Below are positions 10,869-21,374 of a stretch of DNA of 64,000 nt, piece by piece (position 1 is the first letter of the stretch; each line of letters begins with the position of its first letter). Below the pieces are notes generated by a model that was not told where the DNA came from, made no database searches, and saw only the letters and a program-made list of their open reading frames with translations. Origin of the DNA: Daphnia carinata (lineage: Eukaryota > Arthropoda > Branchiopoda > Diplostraca > Daphniidae). The stretch covers positions 3,714,517 to 3,778,516 of the forward strand of contig NC_081339.1 in NCBI RefSeq assembly GCF_022539665.2. Direction: 5' to 3'. A program made the position numbers and the translations under genes.

Positions 10869-11194
10869 TACAAAAATTTCCGTTGCGTACTTATACGATA
10901 CAGCGGACTGTACATCAGATGGCTGTGCATGACAAGGCTATAATAATATTATGTGGTATATCTTCATGCTATGATCTATATTTATCAGGTATACCTTCCC
11001 ATTAGCGTGATACATAATGCTAGTAGTCTCGGTTAACGAAGTAGTGTCTTAAGTACATCAATCAACCAACAATAAAATAAAAAAACAAGCACGAAAGAAG
11101 CCATAACACCATTTCATATATGATCAAGATGCTTAATATGTTTGGCATATTAATGTTCATTTTTTAGTTTTTGCGAAGTTGAAAAAAAAAATTA

Positions 11195-11520
11195 CCGGAA
11201 GTGACCGAAAGTAGACTATATCTCCAGAAATACTGGGCCCACAACAAAACGAATTTGATTTTCGTGATCCTCGTGAAATTTAAGGTATGTCTGACCTATT
11301 TTGACCTGTTTTTGGCGAAAAGTCCAATTTGGCCAAAATCGCGATTTTTCCTGAACTATAGTTCAGGGAAATTTGCGATTTTTGACGATTTTCGGGTATT
11401 TTCTACTGACACATGGATTCGACCCCAAATTTCACGAGGATTACGCAAATGTGGTTCTTTTTTCCTTCAGACCAACAGATAGTGAGTTATTAAGCAATTT
11501 CAAACCGGAAGTTATGCCGA
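11195..11520. repeat. Diverged repeat A, copy 1
   Basis: Similar to 15175-15520 in scattered but collinear blocks: CCGGAAGTG near the start, TTTGGCC..ATCGCGA-type sequence in the middle, ACACATGGATTCGACCCCAAA against ACACGAATCTACTCCAAA, then a GTGAGTTATTAAGCAATTTC-type tail. It contains an 18-bp perfect palindrome, CCTGAACTATAGTTCAGG (11350-11367). Coding is not supported. Confidence 0.45.
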
Positions 11521-11929
11521 AAATTAAAGTTTCGAAAAGTAAAAAAATGAACTATGTTCTCCTTTACAAGGTACACAAGATCTGCTTAGTTTCAGTCCTA
11601 AACTATAGTAAATTAACATAACATTGCCTTTCAAACTTCGTAAAGTTCAGTTTTCAGGTACGACCTGTATACCACTTCAAAGCACTACCACACACATAAT
11701 AATCAAAGCAAATGTTTCAAAACCATCCCCTTAATTTGATAGCCATCAGAATTAAGGCCATACTGGAACAAATATGGTTCTTACCAGAAAAAAGTAAACA
11801 GGAGATCCAATTCTTGAGGAATATTGATGGCAAATAGCACATCTTGTTAGAATTTCTTGAAGGTTTATTCCAATAAAAAAAAATCTTCTGTTACAGACTG
11901 CGAATATTTTGTTGCATTGAGAAATGAAT

Positions 11930-12235
11930 GCTACCTCGCTTGTAACAATGGCTTTATCCAGAATGATACAACATGAGACCTGGTTTTCCAAAAGTACGTT
12001 AATATTACCTTGTTCTATGCCCAACAGATTACATTTTGTGTTGGTAACGAAGCAGCGTAAAATTTGCACATCAATAATAGTGGTGGAGGTAAAAACAACA
12101 AGCTATTCCGACGAAGTAAACTCAAATACACGCTTTCAAAGTAACAACAAAGTAAACAATGAGAATCAAATGTCAAAAAATAGTTTCGATTTCAGCCGCT
12201 AGAGGCTCATGAACTTGCAGCACCATCCGCTGGAA
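11930..12235. repeat. Direct repeat B, copy 1
   Basis: About 300 bp clearly homologous to 17195-17530 in the same orientation. Shared blocks include CCAGAATGATACAACA, ATATTACCT, ATTTGCACATC, GGTGGAGGTAAA, ACAAAGTAAACAATGAGAAT and CGCTAGAGGC. Identity is roughly 75-80 percent by eye. No open frame is shared between copies, so this is a dispersed non-coding repeat. Confidence 0.75.
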
Positions 12236-12486
12236 ATTATGTTGCATATTTTCAAGACATCTTGTGGAGAAGTGACTAATTCCGATCAATTGTCATTGCC
12301 ACCACGTCAGCTTTTCTTTCACGCTATTCTATCAGCTGTTCTATTTCGCGTGGCGTCGGGCTGAGGATGGAAGCATGAAATAAACGTCTTCATTCTAGAA
12401 ATTTTACTGTTGATTTCATCGTGTTTAGACCTGGATTTCGTGAATTGAATCTGTGCTTAAAGGTGAAGTAAGCTCGTAAAGGTATT

Positions 12487-12669
12487 ATGGCAACTACTAG
12501 TGTCAAAAAGCATTCTGTAAAACATTTTAAATTATTCAAAGGAGCAGCATTGATTGGCTTAGCCACCACGTTTTTGATCTCGGTTAGTCGAATACACCCA
12601 TTTGGGACCAAGGGTGCTACACGAAGAAGACAGTCCTTTGCAATCAATATCACAGCCTGGATGTCTTAA
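12487..12669 (+). CDS. Small hypothetical ORF with one hydrophobic stretch
   Basis: A 60-codon frame beginning MATTSVKKHSVKHFKLFKG followed by a hydrophobic segment (about residues 19-33). A possible splice acceptor lies upstream near 12428. No family recognised. The GTTAGT after the hydrophobic stretch could be a donor, so this may be one exon of a decayed gene rather than a complete gene. Weakly supported. Confidence 0.15.
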   Translation: MATTSVKKHSVKHFKLFKGAALIGLATTFLISVSRIHPFGTKGATRRRQSFAINITAWMS

Positions 12670-13201
12670 ATCCAGAGTAATCAGGCAGTAGTTATCAGGT
12701 AGTTCTAAGTGATGGTATTTAATTTAGTCGTTTTAGCTTTGTTACTGTACTTTTAGGTTCTAGTGATTTACCAGGATGCTGTAGTGGTCGCAGAATCACT
12801 TTGGAAAAGAAAGAAATATCATTATTATTCCGTGCTATTTTAATAAAAGCCATCCAGTACCATTGTTGTGTTGTTGAATCATTCTCCCGCACACAAGAAA
12901 CAGAAGAAAGTTCCTGAAGAACCTTGTATATGTTCCCTACTGGGTAGTCAAGTCCGCCATATTGTGAAGATCTTTTTGGGTTTTTTGTAGACAAAAAGGA
13001 AATGTCTTTTTTCAACTGTGAAAAGGGATGTTCACTAAACATTGTCAACGTCTTGAGATTCAGTTATATACATGGTAAGTGTTAACTATTAAAACTAACT
13101 TTATAAAGTAAAATGAAATACACAAGAAAAATATATAAATTTGAAATTATTTTTATTGTCCCACCTCCACCCTTCAATTCCACCACTATTTTACATCACA
13201 T

Positions 13202-13312
13202 ATATATACATACAAATACATACATAAATACATACAAATACATACATAAATACATACAAATACATACATAAATACATACAAACACATACATAAATACATA
13301 CAAACACTTAAC
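13202..13312. repeat. Microsatellite-like tandem repeat, 22-bp unit
   Basis: About four and a half tandem copies of a 22-bp unit built from TACATACATAAA plus TACATACAAA, ending just before the TTAA of the next element. Confidence 0.85.
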
Positions 13313-13316
13313 TAAA

Positions 13317-13655
13317 TTAACCCGATGGCTGCCACGCCATGCAACCCGTAGGTTGCTTAAACTACATTCGCTACACGTCGAGTCGGAAGGATCCCCGACC
13401 AAGGTGGGGCTTGTCCGAAGACAAGCCCGGGCTGGCACGGTGAAAGAGTCCATTCTGGGAATGCACACCCCAGGATATCTCTCACCGTGCCGACAAAGAG
13501 AAGTCCCTAATGGTGCATTGCCTAGCGCCTAATGGCATAAAGCCATTAGGCGCAATGGCGACTGTTCCCCCCATGGCCATGAGGAGAACAGCGCCCAAGT
13601 CCCTACATCTACAAAAAAAAAATGGGACCAAACGGCGTGGCAGCCAACGGGTTAA
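13317..13655. mobile_element. piggyBac-type MITE with structured interior
   Basis: A 339-bp unit bounded by TTAA on both sides, with terminal inverted repeats CCCGATGGCTGCCACGCC (13321-13338) and GGCGTGGCAGCCAACGGG (13634-13651), matching at 17 of 18 positions. TTAA flanks followed by CCC ends fit the piggyBac superfamily. The interior is GC-rich and folds on itself: a perfect 12-bp stem GCGCCTAATGGC/GCCATTAGGCGC with a 5-nt loop (13525-13553) and a GGCACGGTGA/TCACCGTGCC pairing (13434-13443 with 13482-13491). No transposase frame, so non-autonomous. Confidence 0.75.
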
Positions 13656-13699
13656 CTTATACACTAACATGCAAAACAAAACAAAACAATACCAAGGCG

Positions 13700-14130
13700 A
13701 ATGATGCAGATGGCGATGATATGATGGCGAAGGCTAAGGCGAAGAAGGCGATGTGATGATGACGATGGTAAAGGCGAAGACGGCGACGAGATGATAGCGA
13801 AGGTAAAGGCGAAGACGGCGATGAGATTATGGGGAAGGCAAAGGCAAAGACCGCGATGGCGATGGCGAAGACGGCGATGGCGATGGCGAAGACGGCGATG
13901 GCGATGGGATGGCGATGCCGATGGCGATGAGTTTATGGTGAAGGCAAAGGCAAAGACCGCGATGGCGGCGATGGGATGGCGATGGCGATGGGATGGCGAA
14001 GACGGCGATGGTGAAGACGGCGATGGCAAAGACGATGGCGAAGACGGCGATGGCAAAGACGATGGCGAAGACGGCGATGGCGATGGCGAAGACGGCGATG
14101 GCGATGGCGAAGACGGCGATGAGGCGACTA
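13700..14130. repeat. Degenerate GATGGC/GAAGAC minisatellite
   Basis: Tandem array of mixed GATGGC and GAAGACGGC units with higher-order GGCGATGGCGAAGAC periodicity, more regular toward 14000-14125. Unit length is a multiple of three, so several frames stay open on both strands and encode low-complexity AKTAM, DGEDG or PSSPS repeats. These are treated as artefacts of the repeat. Confidence 0.85.
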
Positions 14131-15174
14131 TCAGGATTTTCTTTTTTACTGACCCTGTGTAACAGATGTAAATAAGTTAGCTAAAAGAACAACATGGGAA
14201 TTAAATAAAAGAGATCTAAGTATGACTATGGTTTGCCGGGACTTTAAAAATGATACAAGTTAAAAATGAACACTAGCTTGATTAGTTTCCCAGGATTACT
14301 AGTGCCATAATATGAAACTGACTGAAGGCAGGGAATGCTACTTCTGAAAAGTAGTCTTTCATTCCAAAAAAAACCGTTCGCTAAATGCTTATCAAACATT
14401 TCATATCTTCAGTCTTCCTTCAACAAGAGCTTGTCACAAACAGTTGTCATTAAGCTTTATTAGTTGAACGTAGATTCAAGAAGTTCAAACAAACCAATGT
14501 TTAGTACAACAGAAGTCACAATATTGAATACAAACTTGAAAAGGTTAATGAACTGTTTAGTTTACTAGATATATAGATGAAAAAGGCAGGTATGTTAAAT
14601 ACTGATATCTCAGCTAGTTTGCTCAAACTTGAAACAGTTCAGCCAATCCTTTTAATTCTACTCACGATTCAATTGTACGAACTCACTGCTAAAAAATACT
14701 CAAGCACAAATTTGCCAATAATATTTCTGCTTTGCTCTGAATAAGAACTTGGAGACATTTTACCCCAGAAAAATCAGATGACTGCATTTTCCAATGCACC
14801 AGCTGAGCCTTGACTTGCTTACTATCTACGTTCAACTTATCATTGTTAGTTTACATAAGAGGCTTCCAGCTTCCTAATTCTAACAATAAAGCAAAATATT
14901 AACGCCCTGGACAAAAATAATGATCGTATATCACTTACTCGTTGATGTAAATGCACAAAACAGTGGAAAAACTCAAAATAACTACAGAGCAAAAATGATT
15001 GCATGTTTTCATGGCTAATGGTGGACATGACAGATGACAGTAGCCCTCAAGCTTTTGGGTTTTGATGCACAGCAACCAAGGTTTTAACTCTTCATACGAT
15101 AGGCATCTGGAATTTCATATACACTTGGAGTGATTGATTAGATTTTTAATTTAGGGTTCCTTACAGTTTATATG
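14131..15174. other. Intergenic, no gene seen
   Basis: AT-rich with many stops in all frames. No splice-linked coding pieces found. Confidence 0.45.
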
Positions 15175-15520
15175 CAAATTTTCCGGAAGTGTGTCGGACG
15201 TAACGAAGTACTACAGAACTGCTAAGCACACAACAACGAAACAATTCAGAGATTTATAACACCCATAAAATTTGGGAAAGCGAATTATTTTAATTACAAA
15301 AAAAAAAATGAAATTGGATTTTGGCCCAATATGCGAAGTTTTTGTAGTTTCTCCTGGCACACGAATCTACTCCAAATCGTGTGAGAAACCCGTATACTGT
15401 GTGGTTGCTTAGGCGAAAGTAAGGACTGAACTAAAACTTTTTTAAATTTTTCTGCTGTATTCTTTCAAGTGTATGATGAGCTAGTTAAACAATATTGTCT
15501 CAAACCAAACATGTTTTAAA
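15175..15520. repeat. Diverged repeat A, copy 2
   Basis: Counterpart of 11195-11520 in the same orientation. Similarity is patchy but collinear across about 300 bp. It appears to be an old copy of the same dispersed family. Confidence 0.4.
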
Positions 15521-17194
15521 CTTTTATTCTTCTTCAGTCACGGCAGATAAAATCACTGTTTCCTTCCACTACATACATCTTTAGTTTCACACAACAACAC
15601 TCAATATGTTTACTCTATCATCTTCAAACAGTCCCCTTTTCTTTCGTAGGCCATCTAAGTTAGTCACACAGTCATTTTCACTAGACCTGCAAAAACACAG
15701 TATTAATACTTGACATACCTTAAAAATGAAGTGTCCAGTTTAAATGATAACACAGGTTTTCCAAAAAAAAAATAATCTTCAGCATGCTAATGGATAAATT
15801 TTGATTGCACTGAACTTTTATTTTTGAGAACCTAAATCTTCTATACCTTGTGGTTTCTTTTCTGGTACATATTCTTCCTTAAGTCTTCATGGTGATTTCA
15901 TCGGTAACATGGGTACAACAATTCAAAATAAACACTACTAGTTCATAGCAAGGCAAGAAGTTGACTAACATGTTATACTGGACCAGAACTTATCAGTCTC
16001 TTCATGACTGGTAGAACACTGTAATGATTTAAACTCAGTAATCTTCATAATACTATTGAAAATGAGACGATACTCACACCTGGAAAAAAGGTAACAATTA
16101 AGTACCTACATGGACCAGTTTGCAGGATAATAACTTACTTGCATTTATTTTGTGGTGCAACGATGGAATCTTTTTCTGTCAATGTCACCATTTCCCATAT
16201 TATAAGCATTAATGCTGTACCTATAAGACATTTTAAAAGTACCATCATTATTTGAACATGGAATGAAATTTTTCTTCCTTGCCTTCCGTTCAGATTCAGC
16301 AGAAACCATGAAAAACCTCATAGCAAGGTCACATGGCAAAGTTACCCAATGAATGAACACTGGCTATCAAACTGCCATCTCACTTATCCATAGACATCCT
16401 GCTTGGCACCAAATTTATGAACTATCAAATAGTATAGCAATTCAAGAAATATTTTAATTATACATTTAACATAATTCTGTTTACATTACCAAACACCTAC
16501 AGGTAATCCAAACCCTGAAAAACCTTTATGATGTGGCCTTTTTCAACACAAAAACTGGAGCTCAAAGTGGTTCAATTTAAATTTTAGATAGGTTCTGAAA
16601 AGAAAAGAAATGTGATTAGATAACCCACACGATTCTTGGGAGCTAAGCATTCTTACAGTAATTTGGTGGTGCTTTCATTTACCATATACAGTAATCATAA
16701 AATACCTTAGAGCTGATTTAAATGAAATGTTCTCCTAATTTAAACACATATATACCATATAGCCACAGTACATAACATAACCAATGTGATAATCCGGTTC
16801 CAACAGAACAACCTTTCGACCACGAGAAAACTTTCATGCGTCTCTTGTGCAGTTCTGGTATAAACTTACGACAAGCTTTTTTTCTCTACACCACATTTTT
16901 GCTGCTGTGTGCAACTTGCAACTTGGCTCCACTGAGCACTGACACGAACGAAAAAGTAGGCGGAGCATCTCTTTCTATCTAGGCGTTGCCAAGATTGATG
17001 ACGCTGAATATTTTATTTATCACTCACTAGTTGTTCTTTATATTTACGTGAACAACAAAATGCCTATTATCTTTCAATATTTATTTAATTTTTTGGATTA
17101 CCATTTATCTAAGCAAAATGTGTTTTCGTTAAGAAAAGTCGGGACGTACCTTAATTTTGAGTTATATATATTTATTTAATTTCATTTAGAAAGT
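15521..17194. other. Intergenic, no gene seen
   Basis: AT-rich with short frames only and no recognisable exons. Confidence 0.4.
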
Positions 17195-17530
17195 ACCTTC
17201 TGCTTGAAACACTAGCTTTACCCAGAATGATACAACACGAGAGCTGGTTTCCCAAAAGTATGTTAATATTACCTCATTCTAAGCCCAAGTGCAACGGCTG
17301 ACATTTCGTTTAGGTAATGAAGCAGTGCAATATTTGCACATCGATAATAGGGGTGGAGGTAAACAACAAAAAAAACGAAATAACGATACCGTTCAGACGA
17401 GGGAAACTCAAATACACGTTGTCAAACGTAAAAACAAAGTAAACAATGAGAATCACATGACAACAAAAAAATAACAATAGTTCCATTTCACACGCTAGAG
17501 GCGGATGAATCTGCAGCGCCATCTAGTGGA
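17195..17530. repeat. Direct repeat B, copy 2
   Basis: Counterpart of 11930-12235 in direct orientation, 5.3 kb apart. The right end carries GCGCCATCTAGTGG (17516-17529), which on the minus strand reads CCACTAGATGGCGC and resembles the CTCF core. The equivalent site in copy 1 is mutated. Confidence 0.75.
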
Positions 17531-17555
17531 AATACTGTTTGGCCAGGTTTTAAAA

Positions 17556-17836
17556 TAAGCCCGACAAAATAAGCATCGCACTAGCGCTGTAGCGTACTGG
17601 CGCGCTAGCATTGCGTCAAATACTCGGTGTATTTCAAAAACAATTAATTTCATTAAAAAAAATAGCAATTTATTGGGAATCAGCATTCAATTTTGAGTAA
17701 ATCCTGTAATATTCAACCAATTCCGATGAGTGTCAGTTTTTTCAGAAAAAAAATTTAAGCCCGACCGAAAAAAGTCGGGGGGGGGTAAAACGGATTGCCA
17801 TACTAGAGTGATTCAGTGCAATGCTGGTCGGGCTTA
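17556..17836. mobile_element. Inverted-repeat element, TAAGCCCGAC ends
   Basis: TAAGCCCGAC at 17556-17565 and its exact complement GTCGGGCTTA at 17827-17836 bound 281 bp. A third copy in the forward orientation sits at 17756-17765, exactly 200 bp from the first, and could form a shorter foldback with the right end. No target duplication was identified. It abuts repeat B copy 2. Likely a small non-autonomous element. Confidence 0.4.
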
Positions 17837-18412
17837 CTTAAATTTCTTTTGCAGTAAACCAAGAAGGCCTGTGATGCCTACTGTTCCAAGTTTTTATAGC
17901 TTAATGGTTTAACAGTTATATCAGCAAGGTATCTGGTTTACAGAAATATAACTGTTCATCCTTTTGATTGTCTTGCAATATGTATGTATTAGTAAATGTC
18001 CAGCATAAGACAAAAAAACATCATACACAGAATTTGACTGAAGGGAGGGTATGCAAGATAAACAATATAATGTACCACAAATATTTAGCAATGAATACAG
18101 TCTACTGAAAAAATAGTTGATTGAAATTTTTGGATCAAAATCGGTTAACATGTGCAAGCCATTTGCATGCAGGACTAGTTCACATCAAACATGTGATGAG
18201 ATTTCTTGATTAAGAAGGTAACATAGTTTGCACTTCGGGGCGATGCTGATGTTGCAAGATTAGTAATAAATTTGGCATAAAATGACGATTAAAACGAACA
18301 CATGTATGCCAGTGCATATTGTTGAAAGGAAACAGGTAAGAACACCGAAAATTACGTGAGTTCCGTATGCAGAAACGCCAGTCGATGCCATGGTCTAGGT
18401 GGGTGTTCGAAG

Positions 18413-19416
18413 TTAGAGGATTGTTTCGTATTTCCATTTGTTAATGCAGTTGGCCAGCATGCAAGTCAGAATCAGCCCTAAGATGTGAAAACCTGCCACT
18501 GCTAGACAGATTATTCCAATCAACTTGCCGGATGAACTTATGAAGGTAACTACGGTCGTATAGCAGCCCTAAATTTATACGTAGTTAGTCATATGAGACG
18601 ATGGGAATGCCTCTCGGTTTTACTTACAACTTCGTTTATCATTGTAGGATTCTTCGGATTGCAGTTCTGAACTTTACAGCATGAATTTGGAACTAGTAGT
18701 CCATAATCCTTCCAATCTTCATAGCTTTCAACACCACAACATTTCAACTGAAATTCCAGTCATCATGATATATCATTTACTTTCGTACATTATCAGAATT
18801 TGACAGTGAAATCAATTTTGCCATGTTTGGCTTACCGTAGCTTGCATGGTATCAACTGCATCTCGGTTGGCTTCAACATTCCTATAGTTTCTCATACTAT
18901 TCTTTAAGCCATTCTTGAAGCTAACTTTGATTGCATCCTGATATGCAAATGCAGCAATTCCAATGCTAATTTGTACCACAAGTACTACCCCCAAGAAAGC
19001 TGAATACTAAAGAAATTAACAATGAACATTGTTCAGCTATGAATTAATGAAAAAATTTGTTTAGGGTTGATACTAACAAGATAGAGGAGGATGGGATTTC
19101 CAGACAGAGTGCAGTAGCAGGACATAAGGCCCACAAGAGCGATGGCAACTCCAACGGACATGAAGAAGATGGCAACATGAGAAGCAACAGGATTTGATGG
19201 GTTTATGTCAATAAACTTGTGGACTTCAAATTTCATCCAGATACCAACAGCCAGAACAGCACACCCAAATACCTAAAAAAAAAACAAATCAGTCACAAGA
19301 AACTGAATAAACATCTTTAAACAATAAATATAACGTACCCAAAGTGCAAAGTCAAAGACAACAAGAAGAATTTTCATAAAAGCCAGAGTCCATCCGCTCT
19401 GAAAACGAGCCGGCAT
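18413..19416 (-). CDS. Tetraspanin, 239 aa, five exons
   Basis: Coding exons 19416-19339, 19272-19078, 19006-18836, 18747-18628 and 18568-18413, all phase 0, joined by canonical GT-AG introns. Tetraspanins are four-pass membrane organisers of plasma membrane and endosomes. Visible features: four hydrophobic segments (about residues 12-38, 54-79, 85-107 and 203-228), a short first loop, and a large loop with the signature CCG (151-153) plus PNSCC and further cysteines that pair with it. The protein starts MPARFQSGWTLAFMK and ends in a short cytoplasmic tail (KWKYETIL). Length fits the family (about 220-260). The subfamily cannot be fixed by eye; CD63/Tsp42-like types are the natural comparison. 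It is transcribed away from TMEM230. Confidence 0.93.
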
Positions 19417-20158
19417 TTTGTGACAGATTATTAGTAGCTGATTACAAACTTAGGATATTTGTAGTATTCGTGGACTGGACTTGGGTACAAGAAACAGTCA
19501 ACTACGATGGGTGACGTACTCTACGCGTTCTCTAATGCCCTACTGAGACAACTTGGGCTTACCCGAATCAATAACAAAACAGCCATCCAAATCCACAGAC
19601 AGATGTTGCACACTTGCCACACAGCCCATTTGCCGGTTGCCACACGCTCGCCTCAAACATTCAACATACTTTGTTTAACGTCCTCATGAGACACGATGAA
19701 AAATTTCGACTTTTCAACCAATATTTCGCAGCTTTACACGTTGCTCGCCTAAAACTAACTACTACAATCTCTAGCCTAAAAATACTTGAGACACCTCAGC
19801 CATCACCTTAGACACACAGTCCTTCGGTTAGCAGACGAAAAATATATTCACTAACAAGTGTTCTTGAGTTGCAATATAAATTTATTTAGCCAATGGAGCA
19901 TCACACGGCGTGAGATACGATAGGTGTTACTGTTATTTAGTGATCCTTGTGTTAAAATCAATCAATAACAACTTAAAACACTTGGTAGTTTCATTGTTTT
20001 GTGCTAACAACTAGTGTTACGCTTTGTGAAATTACATTCTGTGGATCTTCTTGGATCTGCTCTAGGAATTTCTTGGAAAGCAGAGTACCACAAAAAAAAA
20101 TGTTGAATTTACTTAACAGATTTCCACACTTACTATATTTATTTTTCCTTTATTCTAG
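19417..20158. promoter_or_regulatory. Shared upstream region of tetraspanin and TMEM230
   Basis: 742 bp between two divergent start codons. It holds both 5' UTRs, because TMEM230 has a splice acceptor (TTCTAG) right at its ATG, so an upstream leader exon must exist. A CCAAT motif occurs near 19892 and a TGACGTA motif near 19511. A bidirectional promoter is inference from spacing. Confidence 0.45.
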
Positions 20159-20716
20159 ATGATCAGAAAAACACCCAATAAAATGAACAGCTCTCGTCAT
20201 GATGATGTTCAGTATCATCGCATGACAGCACAAAATGATGGTTTTGTGGATATGCAGGTAATATCAAATTTTTGTTTTAGTCAATTGATTAGGCAACAGG
20301 ATTGGTTTCATTGGTAATAGTTTGAACAAAGTTCGCCCCAAAAGATTCCATGGAAAGCCATCCTTCTGTCATTTGCACTATTTGTTGGAGGAACAGTGTT
20401 TCTTATACTTGGTTCCCTCTTGGTTTCTGGAACTATTGACTCAAAGGCAAGATAGTTATTTCAACTTTGAAACAGATATTTGTAATGTCTCCAGTTTTCT
20501 ATTATAGTATGGGGATCGCACATGGCCGCTAATTATCATAGGTTTAATAATGTTCATCCCAGGAGTAAACATTTATTTTACTTCTCAACCTATTTTGCTT
20601 AACTCTTTTATTAACCATTATAAATCTTTGTTCAGGTGTATCATGTGAGAATTGCTTTTCTCGCATTTACGGGTTGCAAAGGGTTCTCGTTCGAAGACAT
20701 TCCGGGATTTAATTAG
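20159..20716 (+). CDS. TMEM230: TMEM230, 120 aa, four coding exons
   Basis: Coding exons 20159-20257, 20321-20446, 20508-20564 and 20636-20716 give a 120-residue protein, the usual length of metazoan TMEM230, a two-pass protein of endosomal and secretory or synaptic vesicles. The polar N-terminus ([16 protein letters not shown]) leads to PQKIPWKAI, then a first membrane segment (about 47-69), a short loop, a second segment (about 78-96) with the family's [12 protein letters not shown], then [12 protein letters not shown] and the C-terminal [11 protein letters not shown]. The second intron (20447-20507) begins with GC instead of GT (AAG|GCAAGA), a known minor class. The ATG is the first codon after an acceptor, so the 5' UTR is spliced. 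Confidence 0.93.
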
Positions 20717-21374
20717 GTCTTTTTCTTTCACTGGTTTTGTTTCTCGCTATGTTCTGTATGTAATTTGAAGTATCAAGTATATCGCAAGTGCCATCGAATT
20801 CTCTTATCTTAATATTGTGTTGCTGCGGAATACAATATAAGATGTAAAATTTTTAAGTAACATTCAATGTAAAGCTTTGCACTTTTAGCTAACATCTCAC
20901 AACTTGATTCGCCGACCCCGTGGTCAAGTTTCAGATATTTCCTCTTTCCGCGAATAAGGAAATAATTTTGAAGTGCTGCTCTGAGAATAATCTGCTGTAT
21001 TGCATGTACCGTTCTAAAATTACGATGTATTGGCGCTGACCTTCAGGTTTCCTCTTCAGCTAGGATTTGTTTCTCGCGATTTCTTTTTTCTTCAACGTGT
21101 ACCTTTCACTAATGAGGTCTGACGCAGGTTGGAAATCTGTTTCGAATCTGAATTAGCCTGTATTCGTTTGATGCTTACGAGTAGCTATGTCAACTGACCC
21201 AACTGTTTGGTTATGAAGTTGCGTCTATTTTTAACTGGCTTCTTCAGTGATACCTTCTCGGTTATGGAGAGACAACAGAACATGCGCACCTAAGATTAAC
21301 ATCATTATGAATACTATTTGTTTACCATAGCGTGTATCGAGGCTATAAATATATGTACTCGAAAGTAGAAAGAA

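Noticed and set aside
12719-13048. 109-codon minus-strand frame, faintly winged-helix-like
   Set aside because: Resemblance is too weak to name, and no adjacent exons were found.
13664-14175. Long low-complexity frames
   Set aside because: Products of the triplet-compatible minisatellite.
11930-17530. Repeat B pair as LTRs of one retrotransposon
   Set aside because: The 5-kb interior holds no gag/pol-like frames and the copies are too diverged for LTRs of one insertion.
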